Positions 1 to 6,874 of a DNA stretch of 35,820 bases are shown one piece after another (position 1 is the first letter of the stretch; the number at the start of each line of letters is the position of its first letter). The notes under the pieces are model-generated. The model saw nothing but the letters and a program-made list of their open reading frames with translations, made no database searches and was not told the DNA's origin. The position numbers and the translations under genes were made by a program. Source of the DNA: Hyphomicrobiales bacterium (lineage in GTDB: Bacteria > Pseudomonadota > Alphaproteobacteria > Rhizobiales > Xanthobacteraceae); assembly GCA_017305555.1 (NCBI GenBank), contig JAFKKM010000053.1, positions 1-35,820 on the forward strand. The letters are read 5' to 3'.

Positions 1-423
1 GGACGCCGTCGACGACATCGCCTTCGGCACCGCGAACGGGCCGACACGTTTCGGGCCCTTGCTGCGGGCGATGTCCGCACCTTCGACGATGGTGCGCGTC
101 GACGGACCGCCGGAACCCATGATGATGCCGGTGCGCTCGTTGGAGACGTCGGACGGCTCAAGCCCGGAATCGCGGATCGCCTGTTCCATCGCGATGTGAT
201 TCCAGACACCACCTTGCGCGAGGAACCGCATGGCGCGGCGATCGATCATGCCTTCGGGATCGAGCGTCGGCGCGCCCTGCACCTGCGAGCGGAAACCAAG
301 CTCGGCATATTTCTCAGCGCGCGAGATGCCGGGCTTCGCCTCGTAGAGACTCGCCAGCACTTCCTGAGTGTTGTTTCCGATCGATGAGACAATCCCCATC
401 CCGGTGACGACAACTCGTCTCAT
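1..423 (-). CDS. fabB: 3-oxoacyl-ACP synthase I (FabB), N-terminal part, cut by window edge
   Basis: Beta-ketoacyl-ACP synthase that elongates acyl-ACP, including the unsaturated intermediates made by FabA, in type II fatty-acid synthesis in the cytoplasm. The visible 141 residues begin MRRVVVTGMGIVSSIGNN, the usual start of KAS I/II enzymes, and contain GIIMGSGGPSTRTIVEGAD and the run up to PKAMSSTAS. The catalytic Cys and His residues lie beyond position 1, so activity cannot be judged. The ATG is at 423-421. fabA lies 162 bp upstream on the same strand, and fabA-fabB beside irr is a conserved rhizobial arrangement, which favours FabB over FabF. Identity is well supported by start, motifs and context together; the gene is incomplete only because the window ends. 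Confidence 0.9.
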   Translation of the reverse strand, partial: MRRVVVTGMGIVSSIGNNTQEVLASLYEAKPGISRAEKYAELGFRSQVQGAPTLDPEGMIDRRAMRFLAQGGVWNHIAMEQAIRDSGLEPSDVSNERTGIIMGSGGPSTRTIVEGADIARSKGPKRVGPFAVPKAMSSTAS

Positions 424-585
424 ATTTGCCTCGCCTGTCCCTGCGTTGATCCCCAAAGTCCGCCAGCGCAACATAACGATGCGATGGCGGCCTGAAAATT
501 GTGATTTACGTCACGTCGATGGTCAACAGATGACGACCACGACGGTTGCGATTGTCGCATACGAACCGAATTGCGCTCGCGCGGC

Positions 586-1116
586 TCAGCCTGCCGCTGA
601 CGATGCCGCGTCCTGCTTGAACAGCCCGACCTTCAAATCCTTGGCGCGGTAGATAATCTCGCCATCGGCGGAAAGCGAGCCGTCGGCAATGCCGAGCCAC
701 AATTTGGAACGCATCACCCGCTTGATGTCGACGGTGTAGACGACCTTGCTGATGTTCGGCAGCACCTGTCCGGAGAACTTCAATTCGCCGAGGCCGAGCG
801 CGCGGCCGGGGCCTGGGCCGCCGGACCAGCCGAGGAAGAAGCCGACCATCTGCCACATCGCATCGAGGCCGAGGCAGCCCGGCATCACCGGGTCGCCCTT
901 GAAATGGCAGCCGAAGAACCAGAGATCGGATTTGACGTCGAGTTCCGCACGGACCACGCCCTTGCCGTGCTCGCCGCCGGTGTCCGAGATCTCGGTGATG
1001 CGGTCGAACATCAGCATCGGCGGCAGCGGCAGTTGGGCGTTCCCTGGCCCGAACAGTTCCCCGCGGCCACAGGCCAGCAGGTCCTCGTATTCATAACTGC
1101 CACGCTTGTCCTGCAT
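586..1116 (-). CDS. fabA: 3-hydroxydecanoyl-ACP dehydratase/isomerase (FabA)
   Basis: Dehydrates 3-hydroxydecanoyl-ACP and isomerises the trans-2 to the cis-3 decenoyl product, the branch point of anaerobic unsaturated fatty-acid synthesis. The 176-residue protein matches FabA length. The hot-dog-fold active site is visible: His71 in [14 protein letters not shown] and Asp85 in [10 protein letters not shown]. The frame stays open upstream to 1269, but the ATG at 1116 is chosen because it gives the family-typical N-terminus [14 protein letters not shown] and follows a GAAGGG-like ribosome site; the upstream stretch is low-complexity translation of a short repeat. Its neighbour downstream is fabB, probably in one operon, and irr is transcribed divergently about 280 bp away. 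Confidence 0.95.
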   Translation of the reverse strand: MQDKRGSYEYEDLLACGRGELFGPGNAQLPLPPMLMFDRITEISDTGGEHGKGVVRAELDVKSDLWFFGCHFKGDPVMPGCLGLDAMWQMVGFFLGWSGGPGPGRALGLGELKFSGQVLPNISKVVYTVDIKRVMRSKLWLGIADGSLSADGEIIYRAKDLKVGLFKQDAASSAAG

Positions 1117-1130
1117 GTCGCCTACCCTTC

Positions 1131-1180
1131 GCCTTATAATCGCAGCCTTGATGATCGATAGTCTTATGATCGATAGCCTT
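1131..1180. repeat. Short imperfect tandem repeat in the fabA/irr divergent region
   Basis: The 11-bp word ATGATCGATAG occurs at 1151-1161 and again at 1166-1176, a 15-bp period. A third degraded copy (CTTATAATCGCAG) begins about 1133. The array lies 15-65 bp upstream of the fabA start codon. It could be an operator for fabA, or simply a slipped-strand duplication. No known regulator site was recognised. Confidence 0.6.
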
Positions 1181-1332
1181 GGCACCAACCCCGATTGGCA
1201 GGCCGATTCGCTCTCTAACACGCGCTTTGAGGCTGGCAAAGCGATTGCGAGGGCCCCGCCCCGCCGCAATTTGCCGCCTGCATAGGCACTTAGGGGCTCC
1301 TGACTGTCAGGGCAGGTCTAGTTGCGAAAAAC

Positions 1333-1360
1333 TTGCATCTAATCCCGGCATCCCTATAAT
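1333..1360 (+). promoter_or_regulatory. Sigma-70-type promoter candidate for irr
   Basis: TTGCAT at 1333-1338 and a consensus TATAAT at 1355-1360 are separated by 16 bp. The -10 element ends 37 bp before the GTG start of irr, a sensible leader length. Irr genes in this group are known to be iron-responsive, but I could not assign an iron-regulator operator here by eye. Confidence 0.6.
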
Positions 1361-1397
1361 AAGAGGGGTAGTGTTCTCGCGTTGAAGGGCTGATCTG

Positions 1398-1901
1398 GTG
1401 CCTGAGGTGAAGATGGACGACAAATCTACGGTTGTGGCTGACATCGGCGACGTGGCGATGGCGGTTCAGGGCCGTCATCCGGCGCTGACCGGCTGCCCGT
1501 GGCATGACGTCAACGAAATGCTCCAGTCGGTGGGCCTGCGCCCGACCCGGCAGCGCATGGCACTCGGCTGGCTGCTGTTCGGCAAGGGCGACCGCCATCT
1601 CACCGCGGAAATGCTCTACGAGGAAGCCACCCACGCCAAGGTGCCGGTGTCGCTGGCGACCGTCTACAACACCCTCAATCAGTTGACCGATGCCGGCCTG
1701 CTGCGTCAGGTCAGCGTCGACGGCACCAAGACTTATTTCGACACCAACGTCTCGACGCATCATCACTTTTATCTCGAGAACAGCCACGAGCTGGTGGACA
1801 TTCACGAGCCGAACCTGATGCTGCAAAAGATGCCCGACGTGCCGGAAGGCTACGAGATCAGCCGTGTCGACATGGTGGTTCGCCTGCGCAAGAAGCGCTG
1901 A
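1398..1901 (+). CDS. irr: Iron response regulator Irr (Fur superfamily) with heme-regulatory motif
   Basis: Fur-family DNA-binding regulator that controls heme and iron genes in Rhizobiales. The 167-residue protein has an N-terminal extension carrying GCPWHD (Cys33), matching the heme regulatory motif through which Bradyrhizobium Irr binds heme and is degraded. A winged-helix segment follows (LRPTRQRMALGWLL, then SLATVYNTLNQLTDAG) and then the His cluster STHHHFYLE, the second heme/metal site of that protein. The GTG at 1398 has GAAGGG about 8 bp upstream. The alternative ATG at 1413 would put the motif Cys at residue 28, nearer its position in B. japonicum Irr (Cys29), but its GAGGTGA site is very close. 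A terminator follows at 1929. Confidence 0.94.
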   Translation: MPEVKMDDKSTVVADIGDVAMAVQGRHPALTGCPWHDVNEMLQSVGLRPTRQRMALGWLLFGKGDRHLTAEMLYEEATHAKVPVSLATVYNTLNQLTDAGLLRQVSVDGTKTYFDTNVSTHHHFYLENSHELVDIHEPNLMLQKMPDVPEGYEISRVDMVVRLRKKR

Positions 1902-1928
1902 ACGCCTCAGTCCGCGATTTCAAAATGA

Positions 1929-1957
1929 AAAGCCCTCGAACGATGTTCGGGGGCTTT
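1929..1957 (+). terminator. Intrinsic terminator between irr and the SH3 gene
   Basis: A 13-bp arm (AAAGCCCTCGAAC) and its partner (GTTCGGGGGCTTT) pair with one G-T wobble around a 3-nt loop, followed by TTTGCTTTTG. The next gene is convergent, and the A-rich left side would supply a U-tract on the minus strand, so it may work in both directions. Confidence 0.85.
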
Positions 1958-2003
1958 GCTTTTGCGCCTTTGCTATTGCCGCGCATGACAGCGGGAAGCG
2001 TGC

Positions 2004-2531
2004 TCAGTTCACCTTCTCGTCGGCGTAGACGCCCCATAGCCGGGGCTGCTCGATCCAGCCGTCAAAACCTTCGCCGCTGATGTGGCACCAGCCGTTGTTG
2101 CAGCGCTTGACCTGCGCCACCACGCCGGCCTGCAAGCGGGCCGCGACCGGACTCTTGAGATCGGGGCTGTCGTACAGCGAGGCCAATTCGTCTTTGGATT
2201 TCATCGTCACCACCGCGGTGCGGCGGCCCGACAACAAAGAGTGATAGACCCAGCCCTCGGCGCCCTCGGAATCGCGCACCCGCCGCCAGTTCTCAAACTC
2301 GGCGGTGACCTCCACCGGCAGGCCGGACTTGGTGTAGATCCAGCTCACGTCGTTGTCCTTGGTGGGACCGAGCCGCACGTTGACGTGATCGGACTTGAGG
2401 CTGACATAACGCGGGATCGGCAAACCGCTGGCCGAGCCAACCGCCGCGGCCATCGCCGCGCTCCCCGCCATCAGCAGCGCGGCCCCCATTGCCGTCGCCG
2501 CCACCGAAGTCCAAACGCCCTTCAACGCCAT
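2004..2531 (-). CDS. Exported SH3-domain protein of unknown role
   Basis: Probably a periplasmic protein of 175 residues. It opens with a signal peptide (hydrophobic stretch about residues 8-30 with an Ala-rich cleavage region) and then two bacterial SH3-like segments: one around KSDHVNVRLGPTKDN and EGWVYHSLLSGRR, one around LYDSPDLKSPVAARLQ and GFDGWIEQPRLWGVY. The pattern fits the alphaproteobacterial SH3 family formerly called DUF1058; ligands of such domains are often cell-wall peptides, but here the role is not known. The ATG at 2531 is preferred over an in-frame TTG at 2546 because AGGGGCAGG lies just upstream. The gene converges on irr. Confidence 0.8.
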   Translation of the reverse strand: MALKGVWTSVAATAMGAALLMAGSAAMAAAVGSASGLPIPRYVSLKSDHVNVRLGPTKDNDVSWIYTKSGLPVEVTAEFENWRRVRDSEGAEGWVYHSLLSGRRTAVVTMKSKDELASLYDSPDLKSPVAARLQAGVVAQVKRCNNGWCHISGEGFDGWIEQPRLWGVYADEKVN

Positions 2532-2872
2532 CAACCTGCCCCTCAACTCTCCGCAACGTCACTGGTCCGGCCACGCACCCCCGTGCGCGGCCCGGTTCCG
2601 CGGGCTGATCCGGACATCGGCGGGGTTCTTGTCTTGGCCCGGCCTTCTGCTAGAGAGGGTTCGACGTCAGCCATCCGGCGCCCGCGTTGGTGCGCCCGAC
2701 AAGCTGTCGTGGATACCGTGGATCTCCGAAATCAGTGCGGCTGCCGCAGTTTCGAACACCCCGGTTAATGAGGACTGAACAGGCGTGGCCCAAGCCCGAA
2801 GTTCGCACGAGATAACATCGACTTCGCAGCGGCCTTCGACAGCCGGACGGCGCAGCGGCGGGAGGACACATC
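2532..2872. other. 341-bp divergent intergenic region, no gene seen
   Basis: The region separates the minus-strand SH3 gene from the plus-strand dehydrogenase and must hold both start regions. Open frames here show no signal peptide, motif or ribosome site and look like shadows. A strong GGGAGG ribosome site at its right end serves the dehydrogenase. I found no convincing promoter pair, RNA gene or repeat. Confidence 0.5.
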
Positions 2873-3874
2873 ATGGCGGCTAAGAAAAAACCTCTCGTGG
2901 TGGTCACGCGCACGCTGCCGGACTCGATCGAGACGCGGATGCGCGAACTGTTCGACGCCCGCCTCAATCTCGACGACCACGCCATGAGCCGGGACGAACT
3001 GGCGGAAGCGATGCGCACCGCCGACGTGCTGGTGCCGACCGTCACCGACGAAATCCATGAGGACCTGATCAAGCAGGCCGGGCCGCAACTCAAGTTGATC
3101 GCGCAGTTCGGCAACGGCGTCGACAACATCGACGTCGCCGCTGCGCACGCGCGCGGCATCACCATCACCAATACGCCGCGCGTGCTCACCGAAGACACCG
3201 CCGACATGACCATGGCGCTGATCCTCGCGGTGCCGCGCCGCATGATCGAAGGCGCCAACATCCTGCCCGCAGGCCAGGACTGGCCGGGCTGGTCGCCGAC
3301 CTGGATGCTGGGCCGGCGGCTGGGCGGCAAGCGGCTCGGCATCATCGGCATGGGCCGCATCGGCCAGGCGGTGGCGCGGCGCGCCCGCGCCTTCGGCTTG
3401 CAGATCCACTATCACAATCGAAAACCCGTCGCCCCGATGATCGCCGACGAACTCGGCGCGACCTATTGGGACTCGCTCGACCAGATGCTGGCGCGGATGG
3501 ACATCATCTCCATCAACTGCCCGCATACGCCGGCGACCTTCCATCTGTTGTCGGCGCGGCGGCTGAAGCTGATCCGCAAGGACGCCTACATCGTCAACAC
3601 CGCGCGCGGCACGGTGATCGACGAAGACACCATGACCAAGCTGATCGAAACCGGCGAGATCGCCGGCGCGGGCCTCGACGTCTACGAGCACGAACCCGCC
3701 GTCAATCCGAAGCTGGTCCGCCTCGCCAAGGCCGGCAAGGTGGTGCTGCTGCCGCACATGGGCTCGGCCACCATCGAGGGCCGCGTCGAGATGGGCGAGA
3801 AGGTGATCATCAACATCCGTACCTTCCTCGACGCTCACAAGCCGCCGGATCGCATCCTGCCCAGTATGGTGTGA
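2873..3874 (+). CDS. D-2-hydroxyacid dehydrogenase (GyaR/glyoxylate-hydroxypyruvate reductase type)
   Basis: NAD(P)-dependent reductase of 2-keto acids such as glyoxylate or hydroxypyruvate; the exact substrate cannot be read from sequence. The 333-residue protein has the split catalytic domain plus a Rossmann domain with GMGRIG at residues 159-164. The expected catalytic residues are present: Arg245 in NTARGTVIDED, Glu274 in YEHEP and His295 in LLPHMGSA. FGNGVDNIDV (79-88) is the usual substrate loop. The ATG at 2873 follows GGGAGG at good spacing. The acyl-CoA synthetase starts 150 bp downstream on the same strand. Family assignment is firm; phosphoglycerate dehydrogenase is unlikely because no C-terminal ACT domain is present. 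Confidence 0.9.
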   Translation: MAAKKKPLVVVTRTLPDSIETRMRELFDARLNLDDHAMSRDELAEAMRTADVLVPTVTDEIHEDLIKQAGPQLKLIAQFGNGVDNIDVAAAHARGITITNTPRVLTEDTADMTMALILAVPRRMIEGANILPAGQDWPGWSPTWMLGRRLGGKRLGIIGMGRIGQAVARRARAFGLQIHYHNRKPVAPMIADELGATYWDSLDQMLARMDIISINCPHTPATFHLLSARRLKLIRKDAYIVNTARGTVIDEDTMTKLIETGEIAGAGLDVYEHEPAVNPKLVRLAKAGKVVLLPHMGSATIEGRVEMGEKVIINIRTFLDAHKPPDRILPSMV

Positions 3875-4024
3875 GGGTACGGGTTCTTCGCTGCCGCCTC
3901 GCGCCGCTTGGGCGTCCCGATGCCGCGTTTCCGCAAAGCCGTTGCTTGGCCGCGCCGAATTGCGAGCCCGGATTGCGCTTGTTACGATTCGGAAAATGCC
4001 GAAACGCGAGGGATTGGAAACATC

Positions 4025-5608
4025 ATGACCGACAATCTTGCCACCACCATCCAGCACGCGCGCAGCCAGAACATTGGCGACGTCCTGCGTCGCTCGGCGA
4101 AGCGGCTGGGCCACAAGACCGCCATCAAGTGCGGGGCTGTGACGTGGACCTATGCGGAGTTCAACACGCTCTGCGACCGCCTCGGCCGCGGGCTTGGCAA
4201 GTACGGCGTCGCCAAGGGCGATCGCGTCGCGGTGCTGTCGCGCAATTCCCATGCCTTCGCCGCGCTGCGTTTCGCGCTGGCGCGCATCGGCGCGGTGATC
4301 GTGCCGATCAACTTCATGCTCAATCCGGACGAGGTCCGCTTCATCCTCGCAAGCTCCGGCGCGACGGTGCTCGCGGTCGGCCCCGACTTCATCGACGCCG
4401 GGCGCGCGGCATCCGCCAAGGATTGCGCGGTGAAATCGCTGGTGTGGCTGCCCGGCGAACAACCGTCGACCCCACCGGCCGGCATGACCACCTTCGACGA
4501 TCTGCTCGATGCCGACGCCTCGCCGCTGAACACCTATGTCGACAGCCGCGACCTCGCGCAGATCATCTACACCAGCGGTACGGAATCGTTGCCGAAGGGC
4601 GCGATGCTGAGCCACGACGCGGTGATGTGGCAATATACGAGCTGCGTTATCGACGGCGACATGGCGGAAGACGACGTCATGCTGCACGCGCTACCGCTCT
4701 ATCACTGCGCACAGCTCGACGTATTCCTCGGGCCGGCGACCTATCTCGGCGGCACCAGCGTCATCATCGGCCAGCCCGCGCCGGACCTGATCCTGTCGCT
4801 GATCGCGCAGCACGGCGTCACCTCGTTCTTCGCGCCACCGACAGTGTGGATCGGGATGCTGCGCTCACCCCATTTCGACACCACCGACCTGAGCAGCCTG
4901 CAAAAAGGCTACTACGGCGCGTCGATCATGCCGGTGGAAGTGCTGCTTGAATTGCAGCGCCGCCTGCCCAACGTGCGGTTCTGGAATTTCTACGGCCAGA
5001 CCGAGATCGCGCCGGTCGCCACCGTGCTGAAGCCGGAGGACCAGTTGCGCAAGGCCGGCTCCGCCGGCAAGCCCGTGATCAACGTCGAAACCCGCGTCGT
5101 CAACGATGCGATGGAAGACGTCGCGGTGGGCGAAGTCGGCGAGATCGTGCATCGCTCGCCGCATCTGCTGTCGGGCTACTACAACAATCCGGAGAAGACG
5201 GCAGAAGCCTTCTTCGGCGGCTGGTTTCACTCCGGCGACCTCGCCACCATCGACGACGAGGGTTACATCACCGTCGTCGACCGCCGGAAGGACATGATCA
5301 AGACCGGCGGCGAGAACGTCGCCAGCCGCGAAGTCGAGGAGATGATCTACCGGCTGCCGGAAGTCTCCGAAGTCGCCGTGGTCGGCCTGCCCGATCCGCG
5401 CTGGATCGAAGCGGTGACCGCGATCGTCGTGGTAAAGGCCGGTCAGTCGCTGACCGAAAGCGCGGTGATCGATCATTGCGCGAAGGCGATGGCGCACTTC
5501 AAGACGCCGAAGCGCGTCATCTTCGTCGACAGCCTGCCAAAAAACCCCAGCGGCAAACTGCTCAAGCGCGAACTGCGCCAGCGCTATCTCGCGGCGGCGG
5601 CGGAGTAG
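4025..5608 (+). CDS. AMP-forming acyl-CoA synthetase (ANL superfamily)
   Basis: Activates a carboxylic acid, probably a fatty acid, to acyl-AMP and then acyl-CoA. The 527-residue protein has the P-loop YTSGTESLPKGAM (about 182-194), the A5 motif YGQTEIAP (323-330), the A7 motif HSGDLATID (402-410), the hinge DRRKDMIKTGGENV (419-432) and the C-terminal catalytic Lys511 in NPSGKLLKREL. It closely follows the family of long/medium-chain synthetases containing LPLYHCAQLDVFLGP. The open frame extends to 3908, but the ATG at 4025 gives the family-typical N-terminus, and the upstream part (Cys/Arg-rich) looks non-coding. No partner beta-oxidation genes are adjacent, so the substrate is not indicated. 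Confidence 0.9.
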   Translation: MTDNLATTIQHARSQNIGDVLRRSAKRLGHKTAIKCGAVTWTYAEFNTLCDRLGRGLGKYGVAKGDRVAVLSRNSHAFAALRFALARIGAVIVPINFMLNPDEVRFILASSGATVLAVGPDFIDAGRAASAKDCAVKSLVWLPGEQPSTPPAGMTTFDDLLDADASPLNTYVDSRDLAQIIYTSGTESLPKGAMLSHDAVMWQYTSCVIDGDMAEDDVMLHALPLYHCAQLDVFLGPATYLGGTSVIIGQPAPDLILSLIAQHGVTSFFAPPTVWIGMLRSPHFDTTDLSSLQKGYYGASIMPVEVLLELQRRLPNVRFWNFYGQTEIAPVATVLKPEDQLRKAGSAGKPVINVETRVVNDAMEDVAVGEVGEIVHRSPHLLSGYYNNPEKTAEAFFGGWFHSGDLATIDDEGYITVVDRRKDMIKTGGENVASREVEEMIYRLPEVSEVAVVGLPDPRWIEAVTAIVVVKAGQSLTESAVIDHCAKAMAHFKTPKRVIFVDSLPKNPSGKLLKRELRQRYLAAAAE

Positions 5609-5630
5609 GCTGATTATCACCGCAAAAAAC

Positions 5631-5902
5631 GTCGTCCCCGCGCAGGCGGGGACCCAGACTCCGCAGCAGTTCGGCTCTTTCAACCATTGCTAGAGCGTTT
5701 CACGTTTTGACGGAAACATCCCAGTTCGTCATGCCCGGGCTTGTCCCGGGCATCCACGTCTTAACGGCCACTCAATCAGAAGGACGTGGATGGCCGGGAC
5801 AAGCCCGGCCATGACGAGTTGTTGATTCCATCTGAACGAAACCTGCACTAATTGATAACAACCCACGCTCGGGGTTATGGGTCCCTGCCTGCGCAGGGAC
5901 GG
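5631..5902. repeat. Palindromic repeat, family D (GTCGTCCCCGCGCAGGCGGGGACCCA), interrupted by family B
   Basis: The left arm at 5631-5661 and a related inverted arm ending at 5902 (GGGTCCCTGCCTGCGCAGGGACGGC) flank about 200 bp that contain a separate palindrome at 5728-5815. The same arms occur uninterrupted at 19381-19504. The element fills the 326-bp gap between the acyl-CoA synthetase and the convergent MoeB/ThiF gene; no gene was seen in this gap. It may end transcription from both sides. Confidence 0.75.
5728..5815. repeat. Palindromic repeat, family B (GTCATGCCCGGGCTTGTCCCGGGCAT)
   Basis: Long inverted repeat whose arms begin GTCATGCCCGGGCTTGTCC and end GGACAAGCCCGGCCATGAC. A diverged second copy lies at 22111-22219. 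It resembles REP-like intergenic palindromes that are common in Bradyrhizobium-group genomes; no ORF is encoded. Confidence 0.75.
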
Positions 5903-5934
5903 CACCGGAGAGGATATCAGTGTGATCGCTTCGT

Positions 5935-6735
5935 TCAGCCGTGCCCGCTCAAATCACGAATCGTCGGACGATCGCCATTGAGCGGATTGGCCGGATCACG
6001 CGCGTAGCGCAGCGTCTCGAAGCGCATCGCGCGGGCGTCGATCATCAACAGCCGGCCGACCAGTCCTTCGCCGAAACCGACGATTTCGCGGATCACCTCC
6101 AGCGCCATCAGCGAGCCGAGCGTGCCGGCGAGCGCGCCCATTACGCCGGCCTCGGCGCAGGCCGGCACCGTGCCGGGCGGCGGGGCTTCCGGAAACAGGC
6201 AGCGATAGGTCGGGTTGAGAGCGCCGTCGGCATTCGTCTCGTGCGCGCGGATCGTGGTCAGCGAGGCGTCGAACACGCCGAGCGCACCGGTGACGAGCGG
6301 CTTCTTCGCGAGATAACACGCATCCGCCACCAGATAGCGCGTGGCGAAATTGTCGGAGCCATCGGCGACGATGTCGTAATCCGCCAAAAGCGCCATCGCG
6401 TTCGACGCATCGAGCCGCATGTGGTGCGCGCGGAATGCGACATGCGGATTGAGCGCCGCGATGGTGGATGCTGCGCTGTCCACCTTGCGCGCGCCGACGT
6501 CCGACGTCGCGTGAATGATCTGGCGTTGCAGGTTGGACAGCGTCACCACATCGTCATCGACCACGCCCAAGGTGCCGACGCCGGCGGCGGCGAGATACAT
6601 CAGCACCGGCGCACCCAGCCCGCCCGCGCCGATCGACAGCACCCGCGCCGCCTTGAGTTTCGTCTGGCCGGGGCCGCCGACCTCGCGCATCACGATGTGG
6701 CGGGCATAGCGTTCGAGTTCTTCGGGGGAGAGCAT
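5935..6735 (-). CDS. E1-like ubiquitin-activating family protein (HesA/MoeB/ThiF)
   Basis: Adenylates the C-terminal glycine of a small ubiquitin-like sulfur carrier, such as MoaD for molybdopterin or ThiS for thiazole. The 266-residue protein starts LSPEELERYARHIVM as MoeB/ThiF do, with the nucleotide loop GAGGLG near residue 37, the R-rich adenylation motif LSNLQRQIIH and DGSDNFATRY. Near the C-terminal half, YRCLFPEAPPPGTVP keeps one Cys, but the first Cys of the CxxC pair of E. coli MoeB is Thr and the second CxxC is absent, so the structural zinc site appears lost. There is no carrier gene nearby, so MoeB versus ThiF cannot be decided. ATG at 6735, with AGGA upstream. Confidence 0.85.
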   Translation of the reverse strand: MLSPEELERYARHIVMREVGGPGQTKLKAARVLSIGAGGLGAPVLMYLAAAGVGTLGVVDDDVVTLSNLQRQIIHATSDVGARKVDSAASTIAALNPHVAFRAHHMRLDASNAMALLADYDIVADGSDNFATRYLVADACYLAKKPLVTGALGVFDASLTTIRAHETNADGALNPTYRCLFPEAPPPGTVPACAEAGVMGALAGTLGSLMALEVIREIVGFGEGLVGRLLMIDARAMRFETLRYARDPANPLNGDRPTIRDLSGHG

Positions 6736-6874
6736 GGCGAAATCCTGCTTGTCGGCGCAGTTCTAGCATGACGCGGCATGTCGATGGCATCGAACCTTGC
6801 AGCCGCTTTTGTCGACCTATGATCTATGCTTCATTTGCCTCCCGACGAGGCCATGCAACCCGACAAAGTCGCTC

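Noticed and set aside
2650-3360. Long minus-strand frame opposite the dehydrogenase (236 residues)
   Set aside because: Ser/Arg-rich with no motif, lying opposite a gene with intact catalytic residues; a high-GC shadow.
2765-4687. 640-residue minus-strand frame across the dehydrogenase and synthetase
   Set aside because: His/Arg/Asp-rich antisense translation with no domain; both plus-strand genes are clearly real.
5694-5720. GTTTCACG followed by GGAAAC, resembling a parS half-site
   Set aside because: The inner spacing and sequence do not form the 16-bp parS palindrome; it appears to belong to the intergenic repeat region.
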